13,507 nt of DNA, taken from NCBI GenBank assembly GCA_002432795.1, contig DJGU01000099.1:1247-14753 (forward strand). Reading direction: 5' to 3'. The notes under the pieces are model-generated. The model worked only from the letters and a program-made list of their open reading frames with translations, was not told where the DNA came from and ran no database searches. Positions 1 through 5,924 of the stretch are shown here, piece after piece; positions within the stretch are counted from its first letter, which is position 1, and each line of letters starts with the position of its first letter. Both the position numbers and the translations under genes were made by a program. This DNA comes from Anaerolineaceae bacterium UBA5838. Its GTDB lineage: Bacteria > Chloroflexota > Anaerolineae > Anaerolineales > Anaerolineaceae.

Positions 1-549
1 GACCGTGCAAAACGCCTGGTTGAAATTGGACTGGATGTGGTCATTCTTATGGATTCCCTTACGCGTCTGGCGCGTGCCTACAACATGGTGGTTAATCCCT
101 CCGGGCGCACGCTCTCGGGCGGTATGGATCCCTCCGCGCTCTATCCTCCCAAGCGCTTCTTTGGCGCGGCACGCAACCTTGAAGATGGCGGCAGCCTGAC
201 AATAGTTGCGACTGCCCTGGTGGACACAGGCTCGAGGCTGGATGATGTGGTCTATGAAGAGTTCAAAGGTACCGGCAACATGGAAATGATCCTTTCCCGC
301 CGTTTGCAAGAGCGCCGGATTTTCCCCGCAATCGACATTGAAAAATCTTCTACACGGCGAGAAGACCTGTTGATGAGCCCTGAAACCTTGCAAAGAGTTT
401 GGTTGATGCGTAGAATGTACCTGCAGATGGTTTCCAATCCTCCCCAAGGGGCTGGGATGGATACCGCGGTCGCCACAGAAGCGATCCTGCAAAAAATGGA
501 AAAGACTAAGACGAACGCGGAGTTCCTGGAGAACCTGGCAGACATGTAG
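1..549 (+). CDS. rho: Transcription termination factor Rho, C-terminal part (5' truncated by window edge)
   Basis: Frame 1 is open from the first base and encodes the last 182 residues of Rho, the hexameric RNA-dependent ATPase that ends transcription of untranslated RNA. The visible part starts just before the Walker B strand (VVILMDS, visible residues 13-19), followed by SLTRLARAYN. Next comes the Q-loop region (SGRTLSGGMDPSAL), then PKRFFGAARN, GGSLTIVATALVDTGS and the highly conserved EEFKGTGNMEM segment. The arginine-rich LSRRLQERRIFPAID follows. The C-terminal helices end in KTKTNAEFLENLADM, matching the usual Rho ending. The N-terminal RNA-binding domain and the P-loop lie outside the window. 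A LysM/M23 peptidase gene starts 29 nt after the stop with no terminator between, so the two may be co-transcribed. Identification is very secure. Confidence 0.97.
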   Translation, partial: DRAKRLVEIGLDVVILMDSLTRLARAYNMVVNPSGRTLSGGMDPSALYPPKRFFGAARNLEDGGSLTIVATALVDTGSRLDDVVYEEFKGTGNMEMILSRRLQERRIFPAIDIEKSSTRREDLLMSPETLQRVWLMRRMYLQMVSNPPQGAGMDTAVATEAILQKMEKTKTNAEFLENLADM

Positions 550-578
550 GTCTTGCGGCAAGATTTGAGAGAAAGTTC

Positions 579-1673
579 ATGAAACAAAAAGAAAATACAA
601 AGGCGCCATCTTCATCCGGGCGCTTATTGGGGGCAATTGGCTGGATTTTGGCTGCAGCAGTTTGTGCTGGTTTAATTTCATTCCTGTTCTGGCAACCTGA
701 AATCGCAAGATCGATGGGAAATTACCAGAAAGGCGTTGAAGTTGGCTCCTTACCTGCCGACAATCCGGCAGTTTTGGAGGTGCCATTGCCAGACTTTTTG
801 CCAACTGAAGGCGCAACAGGTCTGGTGCGCGATTCGGATCCCAACACCGAAAATTCCAGTGAGTACCGCTCTTCTCCAATTACTTACACCGTACAAAGCG
901 GTGATTCTGTTTGGGGCATTGCTGAAAAGTTTGGTCTGAGCGTCGAATCTGTGCTCTACGCAAACTTTGACATTCTGCAAGATAAATCGGATAATCTTTT
1001 GCCCGGGCAAAACCTCACAATTCCACCGACAAACGGAATTCTTCACACCTGGCGCAGCCGTGACAACCTGAGCTCAGTCGCTTCGCGTTATGGTGCCGAC
1101 ATTAAGGACATTTTGCTTTTCATAGGCAACGAACTGGACCTTGCCAATCCGGAGATTAACCCAGGCACAGTGGTAATGGTGCCGGGAGGAAACCGGGAGT
1201 TGGTCAATATCACGTTTCCGGGAGTCACAACCGACGAACGCGGTAATCTTATCAGCGGTTTTTCCGGACCTGGTGCTTGTTCGCTCTCCGGGGTGGGGCT
1301 GATTGGAAACGGTTACTTTATCTGGCCTTCCGCGGTACATACGATCTCAGGCAACCAATATGGCCCGGGGCATAACGGCATCGACATTGGTGCTGGAATT
1401 GGCTCAGCATTATTCGCCGCCGATAGCGGCACGGTTGTTTATGCCGGCTGGCTCGACGGAGGCTATGGTAACTTTGTCATGATCGATCATGGCAATGGTT
1501 TCTCCACATGGTATGAGCACCTGGAGTTCATCAGTGTCAATTGTGGTGATAATGTCTTCCAGGGAAGCGTCATAGGCACAGCGGGCTCGACCGGCAATTC
1601 AACCGGCGCCCACCTGCATTTTGAAATTCGTTATGGCGGAATGCCAGTTAACCCCTGGGACTATCTGCCTTAG
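579..1673 (+). CDS. Membrane-anchored LysM / M23 metallopeptidase
   Basis: A 364-residue cell-wall protein. A single N-terminal membrane segment lies at about residues 17-38 (after basic KQKENTK), so the rest should be outside the membrane. Two LysM-type peptidoglycan-binding modules follow: a clear one at about 102-149 (YTVQSGDSVWGIAEKFGLS, ending LPGQNLTIPP) and a more diverged one at about 154-203 (ending GTVVMVPGG). The C-terminal M23 domain (about 262-364) has the full metal-site set: H265 and D269 in HNGIDIG, H314 in WYEHL, and H345/H347 in HLHFE. It should therefore be an active peptidoglycan endopeptidase (family knowledge), unless it acts only as an activator. C234 and C322 could form a disulfide. 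The start is the first ATG after rho, with a weak upstream GAGAAAG. The 3' end of the gene also contains the promoter of the following tRNA. Confidence 0.92.
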   Translation: MKQKENTKAPSSSGRLLGAIGWILAAAVCAGLISFLFWQPEIARSMGNYQKGVEVGSLPADNPAVLEVPLPDFLPTEGATGLVRDSDPNTENSSEYRSSPITYTVQSGDSVWGIAEKFGLSVESVLYANFDILQDKSDNLLPGQNLTIPPTNGILHTWRSRDNLSSVASRYGADIKDILLFIGNELDLANPEINPGTVVMVPGGNRELVNITFPGVTTDERGNLISGFSGPGACSLSGVGLIGNGYFIWPSAVHTISGNQYGPGHNGIDIGAGIGSALFAADSGTVVYAGWLDGGYGNFVMIDHGNGFSTWYEHLEFISVNCGDNVFQGSVIGTAGSTGNSTGAHLHFEIRYGGMPVNPWDYLP

Positions 1674-1676
1674 CGG

Positions 1677-1693
1677 TGATATAATTCCTGCGC
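1677..1693 (+). promoter_or_regulatory. Extended -10 promoter of tRNA-Arg
   Basis: TATAAT at 1680-1685 is preceded by TG plus one base (TGATATAAT, 1677-1685), an extended -10 form. The tRNA's first base is at 1694, 8 nt after the box, so transcription would begin at or within a base or two of the mature 5' end, leaving almost no 5' leader to process. No convincing -35 box is seen. The promoter begins only 3 nt after the M23 peptidase stop codon. Confidence 0.7.
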
Positions 1694-1766
1694 GCCCCAG
1701 TGGCTCAATGGATAGAGCGAGGCACTCCTAACGCCTAGACTGGGGGTTCGATTCCCTCCTGGGGCA
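1694..1766 (+). tRNA. tRNA-Arg (anticodon CCT, reads AGG)
   Basis: A full cloverleaf can be folded by eye. The acceptor stem GCCCCAG/CTGGGGC has 7 pairs (1694-1700 with 1759-1765) and discriminator A1766. The D arm is GCTC/GAGC with loop AATGGATA containing the GG. The anticodon loop CTCCTAA (1725-1731) gives CCT at 1727-1729. The T arm GGGGG/CCCTC has one G-U pair and loop TTCGATT. The CTCCTAA loop matches the usual bacterial tRNA-Arg(CCT). No CCA is encoded, so it must be added by the nucleotidyltransferase. One oddity is that the loop-closing pair of the anticodon stem (1724/1732, tRNA positions 31/39) is an A-C mismatch while the other four pairs are good. Confidence 0.95.
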
Positions 1767-1767
1767 T

Positions 1768-1795
1768 AAAAAAACCACCTTTTTGGTGGTTTTTT
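1768..1795. terminator. Bidirectional intrinsic terminator after tRNA-Arg
   Basis: A7-CCACC (1768-1779), loop TTTTT, and GGTGGTTTTTT (1785-1795) form a GC-core hairpin with an A tract on one side and a T tract on the other, so it can work in both directions. It sits 1 nt after the tRNA on the plus strand and 23 nt beyond the stop of the convergent minus-strand gene. Confidence 0.88.
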
Positions 1796-1818
1796 GCTTA
1801 ATGTGGAAAACAGTCCGC

Positions 1819-2193
1819 CTAATCTTCCAGGTCGTTGAAATCGACGAAATCGCTGGCATGCTCGCTATCAAGCTCGCGCCTGACCCACAAGAGCAGCATG
1901 TCGCCTTCTTCCACGGTGAGTGCCCGCGCGGCAATGATGGGGTCTTCTTTGCGGAGACCAATTTCATCTTTGTACTCAAGGAACATGGTCTGCCGTGCTT
2001 CCCAGGTCGTCTTGCAGCGCTCCAACAGCTTGTTGCTGTCGAACGTGCGCAGAGTAGTCAGGAAGGTGTCGTAAAGGAACGGGCCTTCTAATATTCCGAT
2101 TGCCCAATTCAGTTCTTCGCTGCGATCAGGGTCACCTGAAAGTCTTTCGAACACAGGGGTCGGTCCTTCGATAATGGTAATTTTATTGTTCAT
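1819..2193 (-). CDS. Small acidic protein of unknown function
   Basis: A 124-residue protein that I cannot assign to a characterised family. It opens with KITIIEGPTPVFE, has a central segment with TLRTFDSNKLLERCKTTW and MFLEYKDEIGLRKEDPIIAAR, then EEGDMLLLWVRREL, and ends in a strongly acidic tail rich in Asp and Glu (SDFVDFNDLED). There is no signal peptide or membrane segment, so it is probably cytoplasmic. I recall similar sequences in other Chloroflexota but have not checked. The ATG at 2193 is chosen. An in-frame GTG at 2199 would add two residues. No Shine-Dalgarno is visible, and a TATGAT box lies directly upstream (2205-2210), so the message may be leaderless and either codon could be used. 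The gene stands alone, convergent with the tRNA. It is preferred over overlapping plus-strand reading frames for its start context and sensible composition. Confidence 0.72.
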   Translation of the reverse strand: MNNKITIIEGPTPVFERLSGDPDRSEELNWAIGILEGPFLYDTFLTTLRTFDSNKLLERCKTTWEARQTMFLEYKDEIGLRKEDPIIAARALTVEEGDMLLLWVRRELDSEHASDFVDFNDLED

Positions 2194-2204
2194 AATCACG
2201 CAAT

Positions 2205-2210
2205 ATCATA
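2205..2210 (-). promoter_or_regulatory. Putative -10 box of the small acidic protein gene
   Basis: On the minus strand TATGAT (5 of 6 to consensus) ends 5 nt before a GTG codon (2199) and 11 nt before the ATG at 2193. Transcription would then start at or within a few bases of the start codon. No clear -35 box is seen. Confidence 0.45.
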
Positions 2211-2237
2211 TCACATTGTTGCATGAAATTAAGGAAT

Positions 2238-2261
2238 CAGGACCGGGTTTTGCCGGTCCTG
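2238..2261 (-). terminator. Hairpin terminator of the two-domain secreted protein gene
   Basis: CAGGACCGG (2238-2246) pairs with CCGGTCCTG (2253-2261), a 9-bp GC-rich stem with a 6-nt loop, 20 nt beyond the stop of the minus-strand gene. On the minus strand it is followed by ATTCCTTAATTTC, a modest T-rich tail. It is less typical than the other terminators in the window but well placed. Confidence 0.65.
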
Positions 2262-2281
2262 AAAAGATTTAGTTATTCGGT

Positions 2282-3049
2282 CTACTCCTGGGTGGTATTG
2301 TTCCAGAACCAGTTGTAGGCGTACCAACCACCAGAGGTGGCTTGCAGGCGGATGGAAATTCGGATCAGACCTGCCAGCTCAGCTGGAATGTTGAAAGTGG
2401 CTGCCATATCGCCGCCTTCACCGCTGTTGAAAGTGCCAGCTTCGATGCCTTTAATGCCCATGGTCCACATCTGACCCATAAGGACGGTGAATTCTGTGTC
2501 TGCAGGTAAGTCTTTTCCTACCACAGAAACTGTATTGTCCTTTTCAACGGCAACGATATTGAAGGTTGGATACTTCACAGCCGGTACGGGTGTGCTGGTT
2601 GGGACAGGGGTGGCAGTTGGGGCTGGAGTTGTGGTCGGCGCAGGGGTGGCAGTTGGTGCGGGGGTCGGCCAGGTGCCATTGGCCTGGTCATTCCAGAACC
2701 AGTTGTAATAGTAATAGCCGCCAGTCAGGCTTTCGATGCGAATCGAAATCATTGCCCGACCTTTGAGCGCATCGGGAATGTTGAAGGTGGCTGAAAGCGA
2801 GCCGCCGGCACCAGAATTAAAGGTGGCGACCTCAATACCCTTTTCACCGCGGGTGTTGTATTCACCCATCAGAACTTTCCAATCCAGGTTCTTGGGCATG
2901 TCCTGGGTCAGAATGGTGACTGACTCGTCTTTTTTAACTTCGCTGATGGTAAAGCTTGGGTATGCCGCCTGGGCTTTACTGATACCTACTACTGCCGGGA
3001 AGAGCATGGTCAGCAGCAAAACAATGACTAAAGTGCGTTTCTTGTTCAT
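2282..3049 (-). CDS. Secreted protein with two duplicated YPxF...NWFWN domains joined by a Pro/Thr linker
   Basis: A 255-residue exported protein. A signal peptide covers residues 1-28 or so: MNKKR, a hydrophobic stretch, and a likely cleavage after AQA. Two copies of a roughly 92-residue domain follow at about 30-121 and 160-251. They align with no gap at a constant 130-residue offset. Shared landmarks are YP(S/T)F at the start, VLMG, G-KGIE, TFNSG-GG, ATFNIP, ISIR and a terminal YNWFWN. The copies are joined by a Pro/Thr/Ala/Val-rich linker (about 128-157) typical of a flexible, possibly glycosylated, extracellular spacer. The domain is probably a beta sandwich (inference). I recall similar single or repeated domains in Anaerolineae proteins, function unknown. 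The ATG at 3049 is chosen because AAGGAG stands 5 nt upstream and a signal peptide starts there. A longer in-frame start at 3115 lacks both. It is divergent from the M23 gene at 3215. Confidence 0.85.
   Translation of the reverse strand: MNKKRTLVIVLLLTMLFPAVVGISKAQAAYPSFTISEVKKDESVTILTQDMPKNLDWKVLMGEYNTRGEKGIEVATFNSGAGGSLSATFNIPDALKGRAMISIRIESLTGGYYYYNWFWNDQANGTWPTPAPTATPAPTTTPAPTATPVPTSTPVPAVKYPTFNIVAVEKDNTVSVVGKDLPADTEFTVLMGQMWTMGIKGIEAGTFNSGEGGDMAATFNIPAELAGLIRISIRLQATSGGWYAYNWFWNNTTQE
2605..2656 (-). repeat. 36-nt repeat in the Pro/Thr linker coding region
   Basis: The 16-mer CAGGGGTGGCAGTTGG (plus-strand reading) occurs perfectly at 2605-2620 and 2641-2656. The offset is exactly 36 nt, or 12 codons. 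It encodes repeated TATP-type units of the linker between the two domains. Such repeats can expand or contract in frame and vary the linker length. Confidence 0.75.
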
Positions 3050-3054
3050 TTTCA

Positions 3055-3060
3055 CTCCTT
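3055..3060 (-). promoter_or_regulatory. Shine-Dalgarno site deciding the start of the two-domain secreted protein
   Basis: On the minus strand AAGGAG lies 5 nt before the ATG at 3049. This is one of the few strong Shine-Dalgarno sites in the window and supports that start over the longer frame from 3115. Confidence 0.8.
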
Positions 3061-3200
3061 TTTCGGCTAAATCGTCAATCCTTCTAATCAAGATCAAGAC
3101 GTTTTGACTGATCAATTAGTTCCATTAATGTTGTAAGAACAATGGAATCAGATATCAATGAGAGATTCAAGGTATGCGAGAACTGCTGCCAAAACGACAT

Positions 3201-3206
3201 TATAAT
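3201..3206 (+). promoter_or_regulatory. Perfect TATAAT -10 box of the second M23 gene
   Basis: TATAAT ends 8 nt before the ATG at 3215, and there is no purine-rich Shine-Dalgarno between. The expected transcription start falls at or next to the start codon, implying a leaderless mRNA. No good -35 box is seen. Confidence 0.6.
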
Positions 3207-3214
3207 CAGCCGAT

Positions 3215-3952
3215 ATGGAAAAAAACACAGTAGACCAAGCTCATAAAGTGTCACGGAGTGCCTGCCTGATAATAGCCCTTGCCGCAGGCGTGATTGGACT
3301 GACAGGTTTATACCTTCTGGGGAGAGCGTACCTCGGCGGGCGAAATAAGATGGTTATCGATTTCATTCGAAATCCGGAGCAACACCCTGATTACGAAGTT
3401 GAAGCCCTGACCAGATGCGGCGACGCACCCTTTTTGCTTCCGAGCAGAGGATTTGTCGGCTATCTGTGGGATGATTCCTTCAAACCCTTCCACCAGCACC
3501 AGGGAATTGACCTCTTTGCCGGAACCGAAGCAGGCAAAACGCCTGTATACGCACCATACGACGGTTTCTTGACGCGTGAAGATGGTTGGCGATCAAGCCT
3601 CATCATTCGCATTCCGCGGGACCCTCTTGACCCAAGCCGGCAAATCTGGCTTTACATGACTCACCTGGCAGACGCTCAAGGAAATTCTTTTATCGACAGC
3701 GCTTTCCCGCCGGGGACCTACGAAAAACCGGTTTTTGCCGGGGATCTATTGGGCTTTCAGGGTGATTACTCAGGGGACCCAGCCCGACCGGTGGGTGTGC
3801 ACCTGCATTTTTCGATCGTTAAAGATGACGGCGCAGGCAATTACCTAAACGAGCTCGACATTGCTAATACGCTCGACCCGTCGCCTTATTTTGGATTTGA
3901 ACTCAACGCAAAGGTGCTTGGCAAGTCTGAAATTCCCAAATGTAAGCAGTAA
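3215..3952 (+). CDS. Membrane-anchored M23-type metallopeptidase
   Basis: A 245-residue protein with one N-terminal membrane segment (about residues 15-39) and an extracytoplasmic M23 (LytM-like) domain. The metal and catalytic residues are present: H95 and D99 in HQGIDLF, H150 in MTHL, and H196/H198 in HLHFS. VYAPYDGFLT matches the usual strand after the first motif. It is therefore predicted to be an active peptidase, cutting peptidoglycan stem peptides or cross-links in most known members. Unlike the gene at 579 it has no LysM module. The segment between the motifs is longer than in compact M23 enzymes (insertions around IPRDPLDPSR and SFIDSAFPPGTYE), so substrate choice may differ. It has its own promoter, and 67 nt containing another promoter separate it from the next gene. 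Confidence 0.87.
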   Translation: MEKNTVDQAHKVSRSACLIIALAAGVIGLTGLYLLGRAYLGGRNKMVIDFIRNPEQHPDYEVEALTRCGDAPFLLPSRGFVGYLWDDSFKPFHQHQGIDLFAGTEAGKTPVYAPYDGFLTREDGWRSSLIIRIPRDPLDPSRQIWLYMTHLADAQGNSFIDSAFPPGTYEKPVFAGDLLGFQGDYSGDPARPVGVHLHFSIVKDDGAGNYLNELDIANTLDPSPYFGFELNAKVLGKSEIPKCKQ

Positions 3953-3963
3953 AGCCTCATCAA

Positions 3964-3993
3964 TTGGCGATTAAGCGCGAATTTGGCTATAAT
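3964..3993 (+). promoter_or_regulatory. Promoter of the MBL-like / asparaginase / nth operon
   Basis: TATAAT at 3988-3993 is preceded, 18 bp upstream, by TTGGCG (3964-3969, 4 of 6 to TTGACA). A short leader with AGGAG about 6 nt before the ATG at 4020 follows. This gene therefore has a leader and a Shine-Dalgarno, unlike several others here. Confidence 0.65.
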
Positions 3994-4019
3994 GGGCGGA
4001 GGTAAGAAAAGGAGTCCCC

Positions 4020-4844
4020 ATGCAGGAATTAACACCAAATGTTGCGATTCAGCAAAACGCACTCGGCCTTTATACAGGCATTATCCAAACAACAGAGGGC
4101 ACGATCCTAATCGATTCCCCTTACCGTACAGATGACTACAAAGCCTGGGGTAACCGAATCACAAAATCGGATGCAATTTTTTTGGTTTTACTGGACACAC
4201 AATATGACCGCACTTTGAGTGCCAAAGGCTTTGATTGTATTATCGTTTCTCAGTCCGACTATCTGCTGCCCGCAAGACCGCGCCAGCAGGCGGTTAAATT
4301 ACAGGAGGAACTGCTTGCCACTGGCGATGGCCACGAACAGAACGGTTCACCCTCCCGTCCTTATTCACCAGAAATCAGTTTTGACCAGAATATGAATCTA
4401 TTCTTTGGAGGTGCCGAAGTCTTGCTGGAGCATCATCCAGGCTCGAACGTGGCTGGAATTTGGGCGATTTTACCGCAGGAAAAAGTGATATTTGTGGGGG
4501 ACAGTGTGATGGTCAACCAACCTCCATTTTTGGCACACTGCGACCCGGCTGCCTGGGCTGCAGACATGAAACTGCTGGCTTCCCGGGCTTATAAAGGCTA
4601 TCAGATTGTGTCTTCGCGTGCTGGTCTGGTCACTCAGGACCAGGTACGGGAGATGGGAAAACTGATGACTTTTATTGAGAATTCGATTGCCAGGTTGCGT
4701 GAGAAAGATGCTGATCTTGATACATACCTGGAATTAATCCCGCGCGTTTTGAAGCGCGTTGAATATTCACCTGCTGAAGGCGAATTGTTCTTCAACCGTC
4801 TCAGATGGGGTTTGACAACCTATTATGAATTGAATCAGACATAG
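4020..4844 (+). CDS. Metallo-beta-lactamase-fold protein with a lost metal site
   Basis: A 274-residue cytoplasmic protein with the layout of the metallo-beta-lactamase superfamily. N-terminal strands end in GTILIDSPYR, a beta strand IFLVLLDTQYDR sits where HxHxDH normally lies, and LEHHPGSNVAGIWAILPQEKVIFVGDSVM matches the usual PGHTPG...VLFtGD segment. A late QIVSSRAG matches the usual vPGHG. The metal ligands are nearly all replaced: the HxHxDH block reads D59-T-Q-Y-D63-R64, the PGH histidine is S142, and the final histidine is R200. Only D63 and D161 remain. A zinc hydrolase activity is therefore unlikely. Binding, scaffold or regulatory work is possible, but no function can be given. It is the first gene of a tight three-gene operon with asparaginase (12 nt) and endonuclease III. 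The fold call rests on motif order, not on a search. Confidence 0.75.
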   Translation: MQELTPNVAIQQNALGLYTGIIQTTEGTILIDSPYRTDDYKAWGNRITKSDAIFLVLLDTQYDRTLSAKGFDCIIVSQSDYLLPARPRQQAVKLQEELLATGDGHEQNGSPSRPYSPEISFDQNMNLFFGGAEVLLEHHPGSNVAGIWAILPQEKVIFVGDSVMVNQPPFLAHCDPAAWAADMKLLASRAYKGYQIVSSRAGLVTQDQVREMGKLMTFIENSIARLREKDADLDTYLELIPRVLKRVEYSPAEGELFFNRLRWGLTTYYELNQT

Positions 4845-4856
4845 AGAGGATTGTGC

Positions 4857-5918
4857 ATGGCAGAAACCCTGGCAGGTTATGAAGCGGTGATTGAACTGAC
4901 AAGAGGCGGCATCGTGGAATCCGTCCATTTTGGGGCTATGGCTGTGGTCGATTCGGAAGGTCACCTGCTGACCTCACTTGGCGACCCAAAGCTGGTTACC
5001 TTCCCGCGCAGCTCCATGAAACCTCTTCAGGTGCTGCCGTTTGTGGAAGATGGCGGTCCGGAACATTTCAATTTGACCGAAGAAGAACTTGCCATAATGT
5101 GCGCCTCTCATCACGGGACCGATGAGCATGTGCGCGTTTTGCGCTCGATCCACGCCAAAGTCGGTCTGCAGGAATCAGATCTTCAATGCGGCGTGCACTG
5201 GCCGTTAGACAAAGCCACTGCCCTCGCCATGCGCGAACGCGGTGAGGAGCCAACTCCCTACCGGCACAACTGTTCAGGAAAACACAGCGGCATGCTCGCG
5301 CAGGCGCTTTTGCATGACTACTCCAAGCAAAGCTATTTATCCATGGATAACTCCCTGCAGCAGCGTATTCTCAAGACTGTGGCTGAGATGTGCGGGATGG
5401 ATCCGGAAGACATGCCAGTCGGAATTGATGGCTGCAGTGCCCCGGTTTTTGCCATGCCACTGTATAACTTTGCCCTGGCGATGGCACGTCTGGCTGATCC
5501 TGATGGATTGGGAGAAGTACGCGCGACTGCCTGCAAGAAGATTACTCATGCCATGATGGCTAATCCGGAAATGGTGGCAGGACCCGGAGCGCTTGACAGC
5601 GTTTTGATGAGCTTGATGCAAGGAAAAGCCGCCTTCAAAGGTGGGGCGGAAGGTTACCAGATGGTCAGCCTGATGCCCGGAGCCTGCGGTAAAGGCTCAC
5701 CTGGAATTGGTGTGGCATTTAAATTCAGTGATGGCGATCCGAACCGCAGGGCAAGCTATGTTCTGATGGTTAACTTGTTGAAAGCACTGGGTTTTGAGAC
5801 AGAAATGGCAAGCGAAACTTTCCGCAACTTCAATGCCCCGCTGCTGAAAAACTGGGCAGGACTTGAAATTGGTGAAATCCGGCTCGTGAGACCGATCGAG
5901 ATTACGATAACCTGGTAA
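4857..5918 (+). CDS. L-asparaginase, Rhizobium etli II/V type (class 3)
   Basis: A 353-residue enzyme of the asparaginase II family (Pfam PF06089), expected to hydrolyse L-asparagine to aspartate and ammonia. Residues described for the R. etli enzyme ReAV are present with a constant +4 shift: S52 and K55 (RSSMKP), S84 (CASHHG), and the metal-site trio C139, K142 (NCSGKHSG) and C193 (GIDGCSAP). K261 in KGGAEG is the likely counterpart of the remaining active-site lysine. There is no signal peptide, so it is cytoplasmic. The ATG at 4857 follows GAGAGGA by 6 nt. A TTG at 4851 would add two residues but would overlap this Shine-Dalgarno spacing, so it is rejected. It is the second gene of the operon. 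Endonuclease III starts immediately after its TAA, so the two are translationally linked. Confidence 0.92.
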   Translation: MAETLAGYEAVIELTRGGIVESVHFGAMAVVDSEGHLLTSLGDPKLVTFPRSSMKPLQVLPFVEDGGPEHFNLTEEELAIMCASHHGTDEHVRVLRSIHAKVGLQESDLQCGVHWPLDKATALAMRERGEEPTPYRHNCSGKHSGMLAQALLHDYSKQSYLSMDNSLQQRILKTVAEMCGMDPEDMPVGIDGCSAPVFAMPLYNFALAMARLADPDGLGEVRATACKKITHAMMANPEMVAGPGALDSVLMSLMQGKAAFKGGAEGYQMVSLMPGACGKGSPGIGVAFKFSDGDPNRRASYVLMVNLLKALGFETEMASETFRNFNAPLLKNWAGLEIGEIRLVRPIEITITW

Positions 5919-5924
5919 GTGGGC

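Noticed and set aside
1783..2091. Plus-strand open frame of 102 codons overlapping the small acidic protein gene
   Set aside because: It begins inside the terminator hairpin after the tRNA and overlaps a minus-strand frame with better start context and composition.
2576..2668. G/T-rich repeated stretch read as a possible regulatory or CRISPR-like repeat
   Set aside because: It codes in frame for the Pro/Thr linker between the two domains. The 36-nt repetition follows the 12-residue protein periodicity, and there are no spacer-repeat units.
3050..3115. Longer N-terminus for the two-domain secreted protein (start at 3115)
   Set aside because: It would put 22 residues before the signal peptide and would bury a strong AAGGAG site that fits the ATG at 3049.
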